Shown in pieces: positions 10,170 through 21,057 of a stretch of 64,000 bases of DNA. The DNA comes from Ixodes scapularis. Taxonomy: Eukaryota; Arthropoda; Arachnida; Ixodida; Ixodidae. Each line of letters starts with the position of its first letter. Position 1 is the stretch's first letter. The stretch spans positions 75,773,816 through 75,837,815 of the forward strand of contig NW_024609846.1 in NCBI RefSeq assembly GCF_016920785.2. Reading direction: 5' to 3'. The translations under genes and the position numbers were made by a program. The notes below the pieces were generated by a model. That model was not told the origin of the DNA. It ran no database searches and was given only the letters and a program-made list of their open reading frames with translations.

Positions 10170-13061
10170 TTTAGCACTGGTGGCTGGCACCGCGCGGTGT
10201 CCGGTGATCAAGGCGGTCTCCGGGGGCGACCGCGCCGTGTTGGTGGAGGCATGCTAGCTCGCCGAGACGCTGCTGGCGGGGCATCGGTTTGTGCCGTCCG
10301 CGAGACGCTTGTCCGTTATTTTATTTATCCTTGCATCAGGTTTTAGATTATGGCGGTAACCTTGCATTGTTTGCCATACTTCGCAAAGTCGTAACAATTT
10401 TTCTAAAGGCGACTCCTAGAGCCGCTCGTCAAATTTTGCGGCACGGAATACAACTTTTTTTTTTTTTTTTCGACACAACATTTTTTTTGCATTATAACTT
10501 AGCGGTATATCGAAACTTTCTGCTCGTAGCGCAATCGCACCAATGCTGAAAAATTCCGCACGTACTGGCTAACTGTCATTTTCGTAAGCTCGGCTCGTTT
10601 TTCCGAGTTAACATCAAACAAAACTAGGTTCCTTCTATGAAAATACAGTGTACCGTTAAATACCGGGCAAGCGTGCACTCAAACTTTGGAAATAATCGCA
10701 AAAAAATGGGGGATGGGTGCTTGTCCGGTCGTCAATTTTACATATAAATGTCCTGTGCGTATTTCCTCAGATCTCACAAATATGGTAATGGGCGCTTAAT
10801 GTGGAATGGGCGGATGCACGGTATTCTATGGTATGTCCAGGCAGTTAGCGGCATCCTACGCCTTGGTAAGCACAACCGCGCGTTGTGAAGTCCACCACCG
10901 GCATGGCACAGGGCCCCGTCCTTACCTAGCGTGCCGTCATATGCAAGGAATGTATACTCCGTTCGCCCCTAAGCTGAGACTAGAATCTCCGCCTTCAGTG
11001 CGAGCTCGCTGGCTTCTGCAGTGCTTTGGTTGCGCGTGCCTGCGTGATCACACTTGTGTTAGCAAGGGCAGAAAGCTTGCGTTGAAGGCGGAGCTTCTAG
11101 TCTCAGCTTAAAAATGAACGGAGTATAGTCGAAACGCCATTGCCATTGCTTGAAAAACTGGATGTAAATAAGCTATTTGCACGAAACCTCGGTATCATGA
11201 AACCGTTGCAAGTAAAAAGCTACAAAGCATGGTGTAAACAGACCTTTATGCGAAATGAGCTGCGTTTTTCTCTTTTACTGCTACTTTTTTTACTTGGCGT
11301 ATACCGGAATGCGACGCCGTCGTGTTTCATTGTGGCCGTGCATGGGGATATAGCCATGGAGTTATTATAATACATGCTAAAGGTTGCGAAGACCTGACAG
11401 TGTGAAGTAACTTGAATGAACATCATGTCTGACCACGCCTTTTACTCTAGTGAGGAGGAGTACTGTTCATCGAAGAGAATGACGAAATAACGGTGGCGTC
11501 CGTCCGTCTGTTGTAGTTCGACGTGAGTATGAAACAACGGCGGGTGGCCAAGCAAAATGCCTGGAGCGGACATCTTGTCTCGTGTGCGACCGGGCCAAGC
11601 ACCAGACCCTGACTGGCCTTCGTTCAGAGCATCAAGTTTGCAGTAAGTATTATTTTGTACTGTTCCTTTTCATCTAAACTCCTGATAATGTGCTAATACA
11701 CGTTTTTGATCTGCCCTCTGTTAGCATGCTTGACCAGATTAGCTTGCGTGCAGTTGCTCAATTTAGTTAGCTCCATAATCTTCGTAGTGACACATGCACA
11801 ATTACAGTAGTGACCGAGTCCTTCAATACGCTACTGGTCACAAAACTTTCTCGTAATGCTGTGGGAAAGCATTGCATGCTGCCAAGAACGACCATGGTGC
11901 TGTCCTACTCTGGAGAGGTTTTAGACGGACAGCTTAGATGCTTGTTTTTAGGTGCAGCAAGTTCGCTTCGGCGCCGTGCTGTGCAGCTTCTGTTTGTACC
12001 TTGAAATGTTGTACCAATGGCCCGATTTTGGTGTTTTGTGAGATTGAGATCTCGTCAGGCTTGTACTGAGGGAGCTGACCTTTCTTTAACAGACACGTCG
12101 CCTGCTAACGTGAGTAAATAGGGAGGGTTTGTCTGCCCTAGAGTGTCATTTGCTGCGGGAAACAAGACGCCGTTGCGTCGTCTTCTACCAGAACCGAAGA
12201 AAGGTGGATCATCTGTTACACACTGTATGCTGCAAGTGAAACGGTAGAAAACAAAGTTGTATTGGGAACTTCTGCTATTTAACAAGGGGCGCAATTGATG
12301 ACCTGTGCTTTACTTGGAAGTGCCAATTCATTCTAAAGCGCCATATGCCTAGGTGCGAGGTATCATGTGACCACAGAGCAGCCGCTTGCAGCCAATTTCG
12401 TTTTCTATACCTGGGCAAGTGTTCTTAACGGGATTCTCTCCCATTCTTAGACGGTTGATAGTTAAAAAAAGAGGCCGTCCTGAAAGCCCAGAAAATGGCA
12501 GTTCCAACAAGGGTACAGCCACCAAGCTAGGCCTAATAGGCACGGACCTATATATCAGATTTTTAAACTGGTGCTTATCGCAGCCAAGCGCAGCGCGTCT
12601 CGCGTGCGTCGCCGACGAATCAGTATTTTTATTTCCTTTGATTGTCAAAAAACATCATAAAACTTTGTGGGAGCATTCATTTTGACTATACAAGCCAAAA
12701 CTGTGAAGTTCTGAAAATCGGGGCCGTGTCTCCTTTTTAGAAAGTTTATTTGATTAACACATTTTTTTAAATTAAACTTATGAATATTGCATACAAATTA
12801 TAACGTCTCTTAAATTTTTACAAAAATTTGAAACACTCACTGTGTCTGGCAACTGTTCCAAAGCTACCCAAACCATCCGAAACACCTGAAGGTTCAAGCG
12901 TTCTGCTGAAACTTCCCGAAACCCAAGTTTCTGAAAAAGTTTCTTCGCATCATCAGTGCATAATGTTGATCAGCAAAATGGATAATGCTTTCTTATGCCT
13001 TGGTTACCTTGCAGCCTTCGACGCTCAGCTGCTTAGGCCGTGATAGACCTGCACATCCAGA

Positions 13062-16000
13062 ATGGGCACCTACAGCAGCAGAACAGGGAACTGCAAGTCT
13101 GTTGGGCAGGTGCTCGGGCACGTGGTGTCTTTCAAGCACCAGGGAGAGCAGGCGAGGCCCGGGGAACAGGCGTCGCCCCAGGAACTGGCCAGGCCTGAAC
13201 CACCCGAGCTGTTCCTGATGCCTCTCCGCAACATGAAACAGCTTAGTGCTGCAGAAGCGCAGCTGAAGAACTTCACCAACAGGACGCTGCCGGTATTTAT
13301 GTGTCCTCTTTTTCACAATATTGAGGGGTATAAGGCTGCGATTCTTACTTTGTGGTTTAACCTGGGCCTTTTACCGTAATATTTTAAATGGATGCCCACC
13401 CAAACTATGTTTTAAGCACAGTCGGTGGCAAATTAAAAATGAGTAAGTTGCGCTACCTTCATTACGGGCCTTCTGTTATTTATAACAGCAGAGTGCATGC
13501 ACAGCCAATGCACAATGGAAGGCTATTTATTGCAAGGGGTACCCTTAAACTGAACCCTGCAATAGAATTGTGTCAAGGTGACGCAACGCCAGTTGCACGT
13601 TTTGCAAGTCAGCTTTAGTAGCCTGCGTAAAGTTTTTGCAATTGTTAAACTGCGTTTCATAGAGGCTACTGAAGGGAGAAATGATAGACGGTGGCCACCG
13701 AAAATTAAATATTTGTGCATCATTACATTTTTGAACAGTTCTTTCCACCCGAAGGTCGTGTAGACAAGAGGCCTTCATGTGCATCCTCATTGAATGGCAT
13801 TTTAAGTCTTTTTCAACTGCCGCTTCTTGAAATATTTTTAAGTAAAACATTTCACAACGGGGGAAGTAAAATCGCCCAACACATTTGCCTTTGGGTGCTT
13901 ACACTATGTCGGCCTGCAAATAATCATAAATCATGCTGATTTGCTACGACACTTCTGCCCGTTTTATCCTTAGAAGTTAAATTCCGCACCTGCAACAACT
14001 CTCGCCGTGAGTATGTGTGCGGAGCACGCACAAACCTGCCTGCGTGCTTTTTGTGTTTAATGCTTGCTTGACAGAAGGATCGAGATGCTATAGTATATAT
14101 TGGGCTTCTTTTGGTTTTGTTCCTGTTCTCACTTGAGGCTATAGTCAAGAGATGTAAATATTTAAGGCGATAAATTCATTTGTGCTTTCGGCATCTGCTA
14201 CAGAAGTAAAGGTACATGCTTGAAAATAACTTTTAGCCTGGTCTAAAATCGCTTTTGAGTGTGCCCACCATATGCGTATGCCCAAACAAATTTGTAAGGG
14301 GTTGCCAGATAAATCTTAATTAACTCCATCTTTACTTTATATTAGTAGTGCATTTCCAAAATGAGATGTTAACCAGTCCTAACCGAAGGTCACCCTATGA
14401 GAGGAAATCAAAATTTCCAAGGTGAAAGAGTAACTGTCATTGCATCTGCCACTTTATTCAGGGGGTGTGAGTGCATGCGCAGCTGTGTCTCCAGGCATAG
14501 CGTACGGTAGTCGCACAAGCGATTATTACACGAGGCGAGCTTGAGCTGAGTAAGTTGGTTCATTGGCCTATAGGGCCACCACTGAGTCAGCACTAAACAA
14601 AAATATGGAAAGGTAACTACTCATACTGTGCTGCTGTTGCCATTTTTTGCAACTATGATGACGGTTTTGGTCGATTCCTGCCTTTTTATGCCTTTTTCAA
14701 TTCCAGTCTTCGTAAAGTTGTAAAATAGGTGATAAATTTGCAGGGTGACTAGCCGGCAGCTAGACTAAGCTTTAACAAAGTCAAGATGTGCAGGGTCTTG
14801 AATGCACTGTTTTGAGAACCACATACATTATTAAAATTACCGAGTGGATGCTGATGGGCAAAGAGGATCCATCAAAACGTTCGCACAATTTGAACGTTGC
14901 AACAAATTTGACTGACTAATGAGATTTAGCGGAGTATGGAGGGAAATATTTTAATCTTTCTGGTTTCGTCTAAGACAGGTAGAGTTGCCATATATTCTAA
15001 TATTTTTTATTCTCTCTCTAGTAAATATTGTAACCTTTTGATGCATGTATAGTGTGGCTTGCTGCATTTACCTGGGCATTCACATTCTCTTACTTGAGAC
15101 ATGTTCATGCCATTGTATCTGCATATAAATAACTTCATTGACATATTGAGAACACATTTTGTCTTTCTAGGAGGAGCAGCTCGTGTCTCTAGGAGACAGC
15201 AAGAACCTGCAGAAGGTGGTGCGAGAGGTGGTGGGACGCCTATTCTCAAAGCAAGTCCTGGAGCAGTTCTCCGGCCCTTCTGGGCTACCAAGGAAAGTCA
15301 AGGTTCAAGGATGCCATGATGTGTAAGGTGGTCATCGGTAATGCTTATTCTTTACTAGCTATTAAATTGATGGTATCTCTATTGGAGCTTAATAGACAAG
15401 CACAATCTTTGAAATATGTTGACAATTAAAGGGAAACTGAAACACTTCTTGACAAAAAAACGAGTTATAGGTGACTTCTGGCATATTTTTTGTCCTGTGA
15501 ATCTGAATATCGCTTTCGTTTTCCCCGAAGGTGTAACTAGACGCGAGAAAACACGAAAAGCCTCAGAGCAGTCGTGACGTCGTACTAGGATCTTTGGGGC
15601 GCCAAGCACGTGTCGCTCGTGTGGGCGGCGCGTGCAATTGCAAGCTTGCCAGTTGTATTTTTCCACACTGACGCCAGTTGTGGCGTCTATTTCTGACCTT
15701 TTTACAAATTCAAGAGTTCACGTGCATAGGTTTGACAGGAGCTGAAGATGAGCGAGAGCAGAAATTCCGAAAACTCCCAGCATGACGTCACGCCCCGGGA
15801 AGGAGGGGCTTCAGCTGTACTTTAGAAATTAATTTCTGCAGCCTCCGTGCACCAGATTGAAAAAAATAAACTCGATATTCGTGATCCTGGAGGCCATATC
15901 AAGACGATTTTGGTGTTCTTCCTCAAATACAGAACAGCTTCAGTTTCCCGTTAAGTCTTGCGATATGCAAAATTTAAATCGTCAATTCCTGTCGTTTTTT

Positions 16001-16701
16001 TTTTTTTTTTTTTTAAATTCAATTTGCATTTTTTATTATGAATATCTCTTGTGTTAGCATTCTCGGAACCTTCATACTGAAAAGCACCGTTTTGAAGGAA
16101 CTGTGAAAAAAGGTTTTTGTTGGTCTTGTCTTGTTATCCTGTTAGTTTGCAGGTTGAAAATCTAATGACGACCATTTAGAAGCCTTGGTCTGTAGAGTGT
16201 CAGTTGGGGAAGTTTTGCTCTTTTTTTAGCCACTCGTCTCTGCGCCCCACCCCTTCTCGCCCCCCGCCCCGTCTCGCCCCCCATTTCACATTAATAGGAT
16301 GTTGCGTGAAATAGCCATATGCCTCCATAGAATCTGCACCTTAGCGTGGTAGCCAAACCCACAATCTCCACCTCTGTGGTGCTCTCTTTCTGTCACCTTT
16401 GAATTGCAGGCTAGGTGAGAGACCTATATTTACACAAAGGAAATGCTCACAAACTGCAGTGTGTGAACAGCACCTTGTGTGTAGCTAATATGCAAGATAT
16501 TGGCTTCCCCTATCCCTCAACTAATCTGTGTGATCTGACAATTCTCTTTACAGGTGCCATACAAAGTTGCACTCGTGCAGCGTGGACGCGGTGCAGAAGT
16601 GGCTGACGGGCAGGGAGGCGGGCAAGGGCAATAGAGTTAAAAAGACGGACACTCCACTGGTGGTTCCAACCGCCTTTGACGATGAGGGACACTCTGGCTG
16701 A
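13062..16701 (+). pseudogene. DUF4806-type protein, three recognisable exons, frameshifted
   Basis: Exon a (13061-13292) ends PELFLMPLRNMKQLSAAEAQL with a GTATTT donor. Exon b (15171-15337) follows the acceptor tttctag. It reads EEQLVSLGDSKNLQKVVREV, then VGRLFSKQVLEQFSGPSG. A one-base shift at about 15290 gives GKSRFKDAMMCKVVI, ending at a GTAATG donor. Exon c (16554 onward) follows ctctttacag. After another shift it reads KLHSCSVDAVQKWLTGREAG, ending at a stop at 16699-16701. The order (leader with an LPL-type segment, paired helices, then W-L near the end) fits the DUF4806 domain of arthropod proteins of unknown role. Exons a and b join in phase. Two shifts imply a pseudogene, though sequencing error or misread splicing is possible. 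It lies wholly inside Element 2. Confidence 0.5.
15430..15950. mobile_element. MITE with TTAA target duplication
   Basis: The ends AGGGAAACTGAA and TTCAGTTTCCCG are inverted repeats, flanked by TTAA at 15426-15429 and 15951-15954. TTAA with an (A/C)GGG start suggests mobilisation by a piggyBac- or Kolobok-type transposase. No coding frame inside. It sits in an intron of the DUF4806-type series. Confidence 0.75.
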
Positions 16702-17119
16702 GGAGCTAGCGGCTATGGATGCACGAGTCACAGTAAAGAATGTCACGGTAAAAAAAATTTTGTATGTTCCCTTCTTGTACTACCCACAATATGCATCTGG
16801 GCGACAGATGAATGGGACATGTCGTCTCAACGAGTATACAATAATTGCCATGAGTATACTGTATACATGGAGAAAGTCAATTGTTCACACAGAATTGTTT
16901 CTTAAAATTGCACAAATACTAAACCGGCTTTTTTCAATTCAAGTCCGAAAAACATGTTAAAAACGGTCAGCACCTATAAAAGATATGAAAACCAATAAAA
17001 TAGTTCGGACTGAGAAGTTTAGCATTTCCACATTTAACTCAATTTGATCTACTGAGAAGTTAGCTTTTCAAAAATGCAGTAGGATGTCATTCCTGGGCTT
17101 TAAAGCCTGACACAGTTAG

Positions 17120-17300
17120 CATTCTGCTGGTTCTATGCTGGGTACACTGAATGACGCATACGCTGGTGGTGATCCGCAATTTCTCAGGCACTGACCCGCA
17201 ATTACGCTGGCACTGATCTGATTTTACGCTGGGACTAACCCGCAATTGGACTGGCTCTGACCCGGAAACACGCTGGCACACTGATGGTTTCCTACCGTAC
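17120..17300. repeat. Degenerate short-period array at the right end of Element 2
   Basis: Repeats of about 22 bp with core acgctggcactga…acccgcaatt. Starts are seen at about 17204, 17226, 17249 and 17270. It is followed to 17504 by cccggcatcccgg- and ggccggtatcgg-type imperfect repeats leading into the terminal GTGCTACTTGGG. Confidence 0.7.
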
Positions 17301-17516
17301 CACCGGTTCCATGCCGGGGATCTGTGTCGGGAGCTCGCTGGGAACATCCCGTATTCCCGGCATCCCGGTTTCCCAATAAGTTCCCGGTACCGGCCGGATT
17401 CCGGCATTGGGCCCGGCCGATGTCGCCCCTTGGGGCGTTTCCGGTACTGGCCGGTATCGGTATCCCGGCAGGCCAATACCGCCCCATCCCCAACCCGGCG
17501 TGTTGTGCTACTTGGG

Positions 17517-17756
17517 TATAGGTGCTAGGATACTGATTTCCTGAGCCAAGAAAAGCTAGAAGCTTCGGTTAAAACCGCAACGGAAATGTTATAAATCGAG
17601 CCACACGTAAAAGAAAAAGAAAGTGAACATCTCGACCTAAATGTGCAGAACGCTGGTTTTGTTGTTAACAACGTGATTGTTGGCGGGTGGTGGGCAACGC
17701 CGTGATGCTATTGACGCTATCGTGGTGATTGACGCCAGTGATGCTCGGCCATAGTA
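17517..17756. other. Element 1 core between Elements 2 and 3, no gene seen
   Basis: 240 bp of apparently single-copy sequence that joins the left core (to 6148) to the right core (from 23986) once Elements 2 and 3 are removed. Confidence 0.6.
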
Positions 17757-18718
17757 CACAGTAAAAGTTTTTACACCTTTAAGGGTGTAAAATGGGTGTT
17801 GTAGCAACTTACACCCTCGGCTACTCCTTTTTAACAACCTAAAACTAGGAATACAACCTCATAATTTTACCGAAAAAGGTACTGTTTCGTGTTACACCCT
17901 ACATTTAGTGAAGAATGTGAGAAGGGTGTAGAAGAGGGTGCTAAATAAATAATGTGAAATGGTTTTGGAAAGCTTATATATGGCTCTGTACATAATGTAC
18001 AGGTAAGATTTCTGCTTGAAAAGCAACAGTTGTTAGCAGTCTAGTTTCGTATAATGTCAGTTGTAATTCATGCAAATAGCTGATAATTAAGTGCCTCTTT
18101 TGCATACAATTTTTATGTTTGAAAACAAAATTTTATATATGAGTTCATATTTAATTTTCTTACAAATCACTCCATGCTCAGAAATCGGAAAGTAGGGTTA
18201 AATGCTCTATACTAGCATTTTTTACAAATATTGATTGATGGAAGTGTACAGTAAGAAAATCAGTTAGTCTCGAGTTTATATCTGGCAACATGAAATCAAA
18301 ATATTGTGAAAATGTTTGACAAATATTCATGACATGCTGCTAGAACCTGTCTCATGACCATGTCAACCCGAGTAAGATATTCATTTGAGAATATGGTGAC
18401 ATGCACAAAAACTCACACACATAAAGAGGCAAATCCCATAATAAACCAGGCCGAGACATCCCATAAAAAATGGCCTATGGTCGTCTATGGGAAATTCAAT
18501 GGGAGGCTATCACCCCCTGTAGCTTCGCATGGTCGGCCTTAAAAATTTATAGATGCAGTTACAGCCAGCTATAGAAAAGTTTAGGGCCCTGTGTCTAAAG
18601 TCTCAGGGCTATATTTCAATAACAACAACAACAACAATAATAATAATAATCAATAAGTTAGTGTTTTAACAGTGTCCAGGGACATCCAATTGTTCTTGCG
18701 GGCGCAGTGCAATAGAAC

Positions 18719-18948
18719 GAACAAACAGACGCTTGCGCGCTCGCAGTCGCACACATACACGCGCGCTCGCAGTCGCACACATGCACGCGCGCACGCACGT
18801 ACACACGTATGCACACGCGCAAACCCACGCCCGCGCGCAGACGCACATGCACGCACAACCGGAAACGCACACGCGCATGCACGTGGACGCATCCACACGC
18901 GTGCGCACAAACACACGCACGCGCCTCCACACACGCACACGCAAACAA
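18719..18948. repeat. Cryptic CACGCG/CACACA microsatellite
   Basis: Alternating purine-pyrimidine sequence made of cacacacg, cgcgcg and gcacgc words over about 230 bp. It generates several long open frames on both strands (His/Thr/Arg-rich or Cys/Val/Arg-rich), which are artefacts. Such sequence can form Z-DNA. A CAA/TAA microsatellite precedes it at 18620-18650. Confidence 0.88.
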
Positions 18949-19887
18949 TTACGACGAAGGAAGCGTTGCTTGAGTTAGTTTCGGTTTCGGTTTACACAAA
19001 AAAGAAAAAACCTAAAGTTTAAATAAAACCTAAGATTTACTCACTTTTTGTAATGTTTTACATTAGTATTTTAGTGAAATTCTAATTGTTACTAATATAA
19101 TTTATTTTACTTAGTATAGTTCTAAAAAAAATAGCAATAAATAAAAAGGAAAAGAGACTCTTGAAGACTGCGCAAGACCATCGCTATCGCAATCAGCTTC
19201 CGTTGGGCTCGTTTGAATGGTCGTTGAAATTCCAGAAGCTTCGGAAATCTCCTTTTTTTTTACGTTTTAGCCGTTTTAGTGGATATTTTAATTATCTTCC
19301 TTACGAATACCGTGTTCAAGAATAACAATCGATGACTGAGAGCTGAGAGACGCTGCGTCTTGGCAACGCCCGTAAGTTCAGAACCGCCCATGCACGACTC
19401 GTGCAAACGCCGGTTAGGAACTTTCTTTTGTTTCTGCGAAGTGGGCTGCTGTTTCAAACTTTGTCGTGTACCGTGTGCTTGTTAAGCTATGCTTGATTCT
19501 AACTATGCTTCTGCCCTGTGTTATTTCGTTATTTGAAAAGGGCGTATCTTCTTCAAAACCTGTGGCTCGCTCCGCAGTGCGAGAAAGATTCCCGCGCGGC
19601 GGAACCTTGAGCATGTTCTTTGCGCCGTTGTGCGGCGCTCGTCCGACGACGCTTGTGTGGAGCGTTCAAGTGCCGTCTGACGGCAGTTCAAGCATTCAGT
19701 CGCCGTCCCAAAGTGTTAATCACAGGTCATGCTATATATAGTTCTGACATCTTGTCCTAACAGCCGCTCGCCACCGATTTGTTTCATAAAGCGGGAGCGA
19801 GAAAAACGTTAGAAGAGCGAGCATGCAGCATGATTTTTTGCATAAGCTAATGCCTGTGCGTAGAGACGCGCGGTCGCTTCGTCATTA

Positions 19888-19985
19888 TTCCGAGGGTAAA
19901 AGCGCTAAAAACAACGGACAAACAACGCCCTGTGTTGTTTGTTTCTTTTACTTGTCCGTTGTTTTTAGAGGTTTCACCCTCGGAA
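19888..19985. repeat. 98-bp fold-back repeat
   Basis: The left arm (TTCCGAGGGT…GCGCTAAAAACAACGGACAA) and right arm (TTGTCCGTTGTTTTTAGAGG…ACCCTCGGAA) are imperfect inverted repeats of about 36 bp around a short centre. It is probably a small fold-back MITE. Confidence 0.75.
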
Positions 19986-20155
19986 ATTAGGTCTCTTCGC
20001 GTTTACCGAACCGGCACACTTTTTAAGTTTACGATTGTGTGATGCAAAAAATAAAAGGAGTTTAGATGTCACGTTTTTTAGTAGTGGCGAAAGCCCTTAC
20101 AAAAATCAGAGCAGCTAGAAAAAACAAAAACATGAAAAAAGGCGGAAAAAATTAA

Positions 20156-21053
20156 AGGGGCTCTCCGGAGCTTTCTGTGATCGTCTGTTTATGTTGTTAT
20201 ATTGCATAGTAGGTGTAAGTTAATATGTATACAAAGTTTTAGATTACAAAACCGTTTATTAAGCAGGTGGCAGAAGAAATATATCGGGACTATTTTCTCT
20301 TGGAAGACGATCCCCCATTCCCTGCCCATCGCTAAAACTTGTCCAATGGAAATGCTGCATCTCGCGGTGAATGCGAACGTTATTATTGCAACACTTTTTA
20401 AGCTTGTTGTAAATTAGAGTTTGAGAAAAACGTAAACTGATTGTGGTGCGGGAAACATAGTCCGCAATTATCGCTCCAATACCAGCGAACTATGTTTTCT
20501 CCCCGCAAGCTTGTTGCTAGTGGGCGATGCGTCGGCGCGTCGGCTCGTCTGCTTCCCGGGGCGTCTGCAGGCGTGCGTTTGCGGGACACATGTTCCTCCT
20601 TTCCGTGGATCCCGACTCCGAAGCCAGCTTTGCGATCCTTCCACGTCAACGAGTCAAACTTTTCCTTGTCATCTGTGGAATGCGACTGCGTATTGCAGTA
20701 GCAGCGCGACGGTGCGGTGCAACGAACGACGACTGCCGAGCACAAAGTCCGGGCCCCTTGACGACGGTCCGCGCGTGTTCAAGAGATTCCTCCGCGGGTC
20801 GGCGGTCGGCCGCGTTGGTGACGCGCAGTGACGCCGGAATCCTTCGCTTGCTATTGGCTGACGCGTAAAGAGATGCCCCTCCCTTTTTCCGGGCTCATCT
20901 CAGAAAGGGGGGCGTGCCGTGGACTTTGATAGCAATTTTAGTAGAGAAATCCGCCGCGCATGACCGTAATTTTATGATTTTTAGGATCCTTAGGGCCTGT
21001 AGATTGAGTTACCGCCATAAATAGATCATCGCATAACGATCCGGAGGGCCCCT
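20156..21053. mobile_element. 898-bp MITE with TTAA target duplication
   Basis: The ends AGGGGCTCTCCGGA and TCCGGAGGGCCCCT are inverted repeats, flanked by TTAA at 20152-20155 and 21054-21057. The open frames inside (for example 20527-20868, Arg-rich) resemble no protein I know and overlap each other in GC-rich sequence. It is probably a non-autonomous piggyBac- or Kolobok-type element. Confidence 0.75.
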
Positions 21054-21057
21054 TTAA

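Larger units (their letters stand above)
6149..17516. mobile_element. Element 2: 11.4-kb relative of Element 1 nested within it
   Basis: The left end CCCAGGTAGCAC (6149-6160) is matched at the right by GTGCTACTTGGG (17505-17516), and TA flanks both sides (6147-6148, 17517-17518). The inverted match extends inward for about 21 bp with mismatches (…ACACCATGTCGG against …ACAACACGCCGG). Both ends carry GGCC-rich tandem arrays, as in Element 1. The interior holds a GC-rich repeat element, a 412-bp tandem duplication, microsatellites, a frameshifted DUF4806-type exon series and a TTAA MITE. I see no transposase. Confidence 0.72.

Noticed and set aside
18650..19022. Several long frames on both strands (His/Thr/Arg or Cys/Val-rich)
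   Set aside because: They result from the CACACA/CGCGCG microsatellite.
20441..20868. Overlapping Arg/Ser-rich frames
   Set aside because: They lie within a TTAA MITE in GC-rich DNA, overlap in all frames and match no family.
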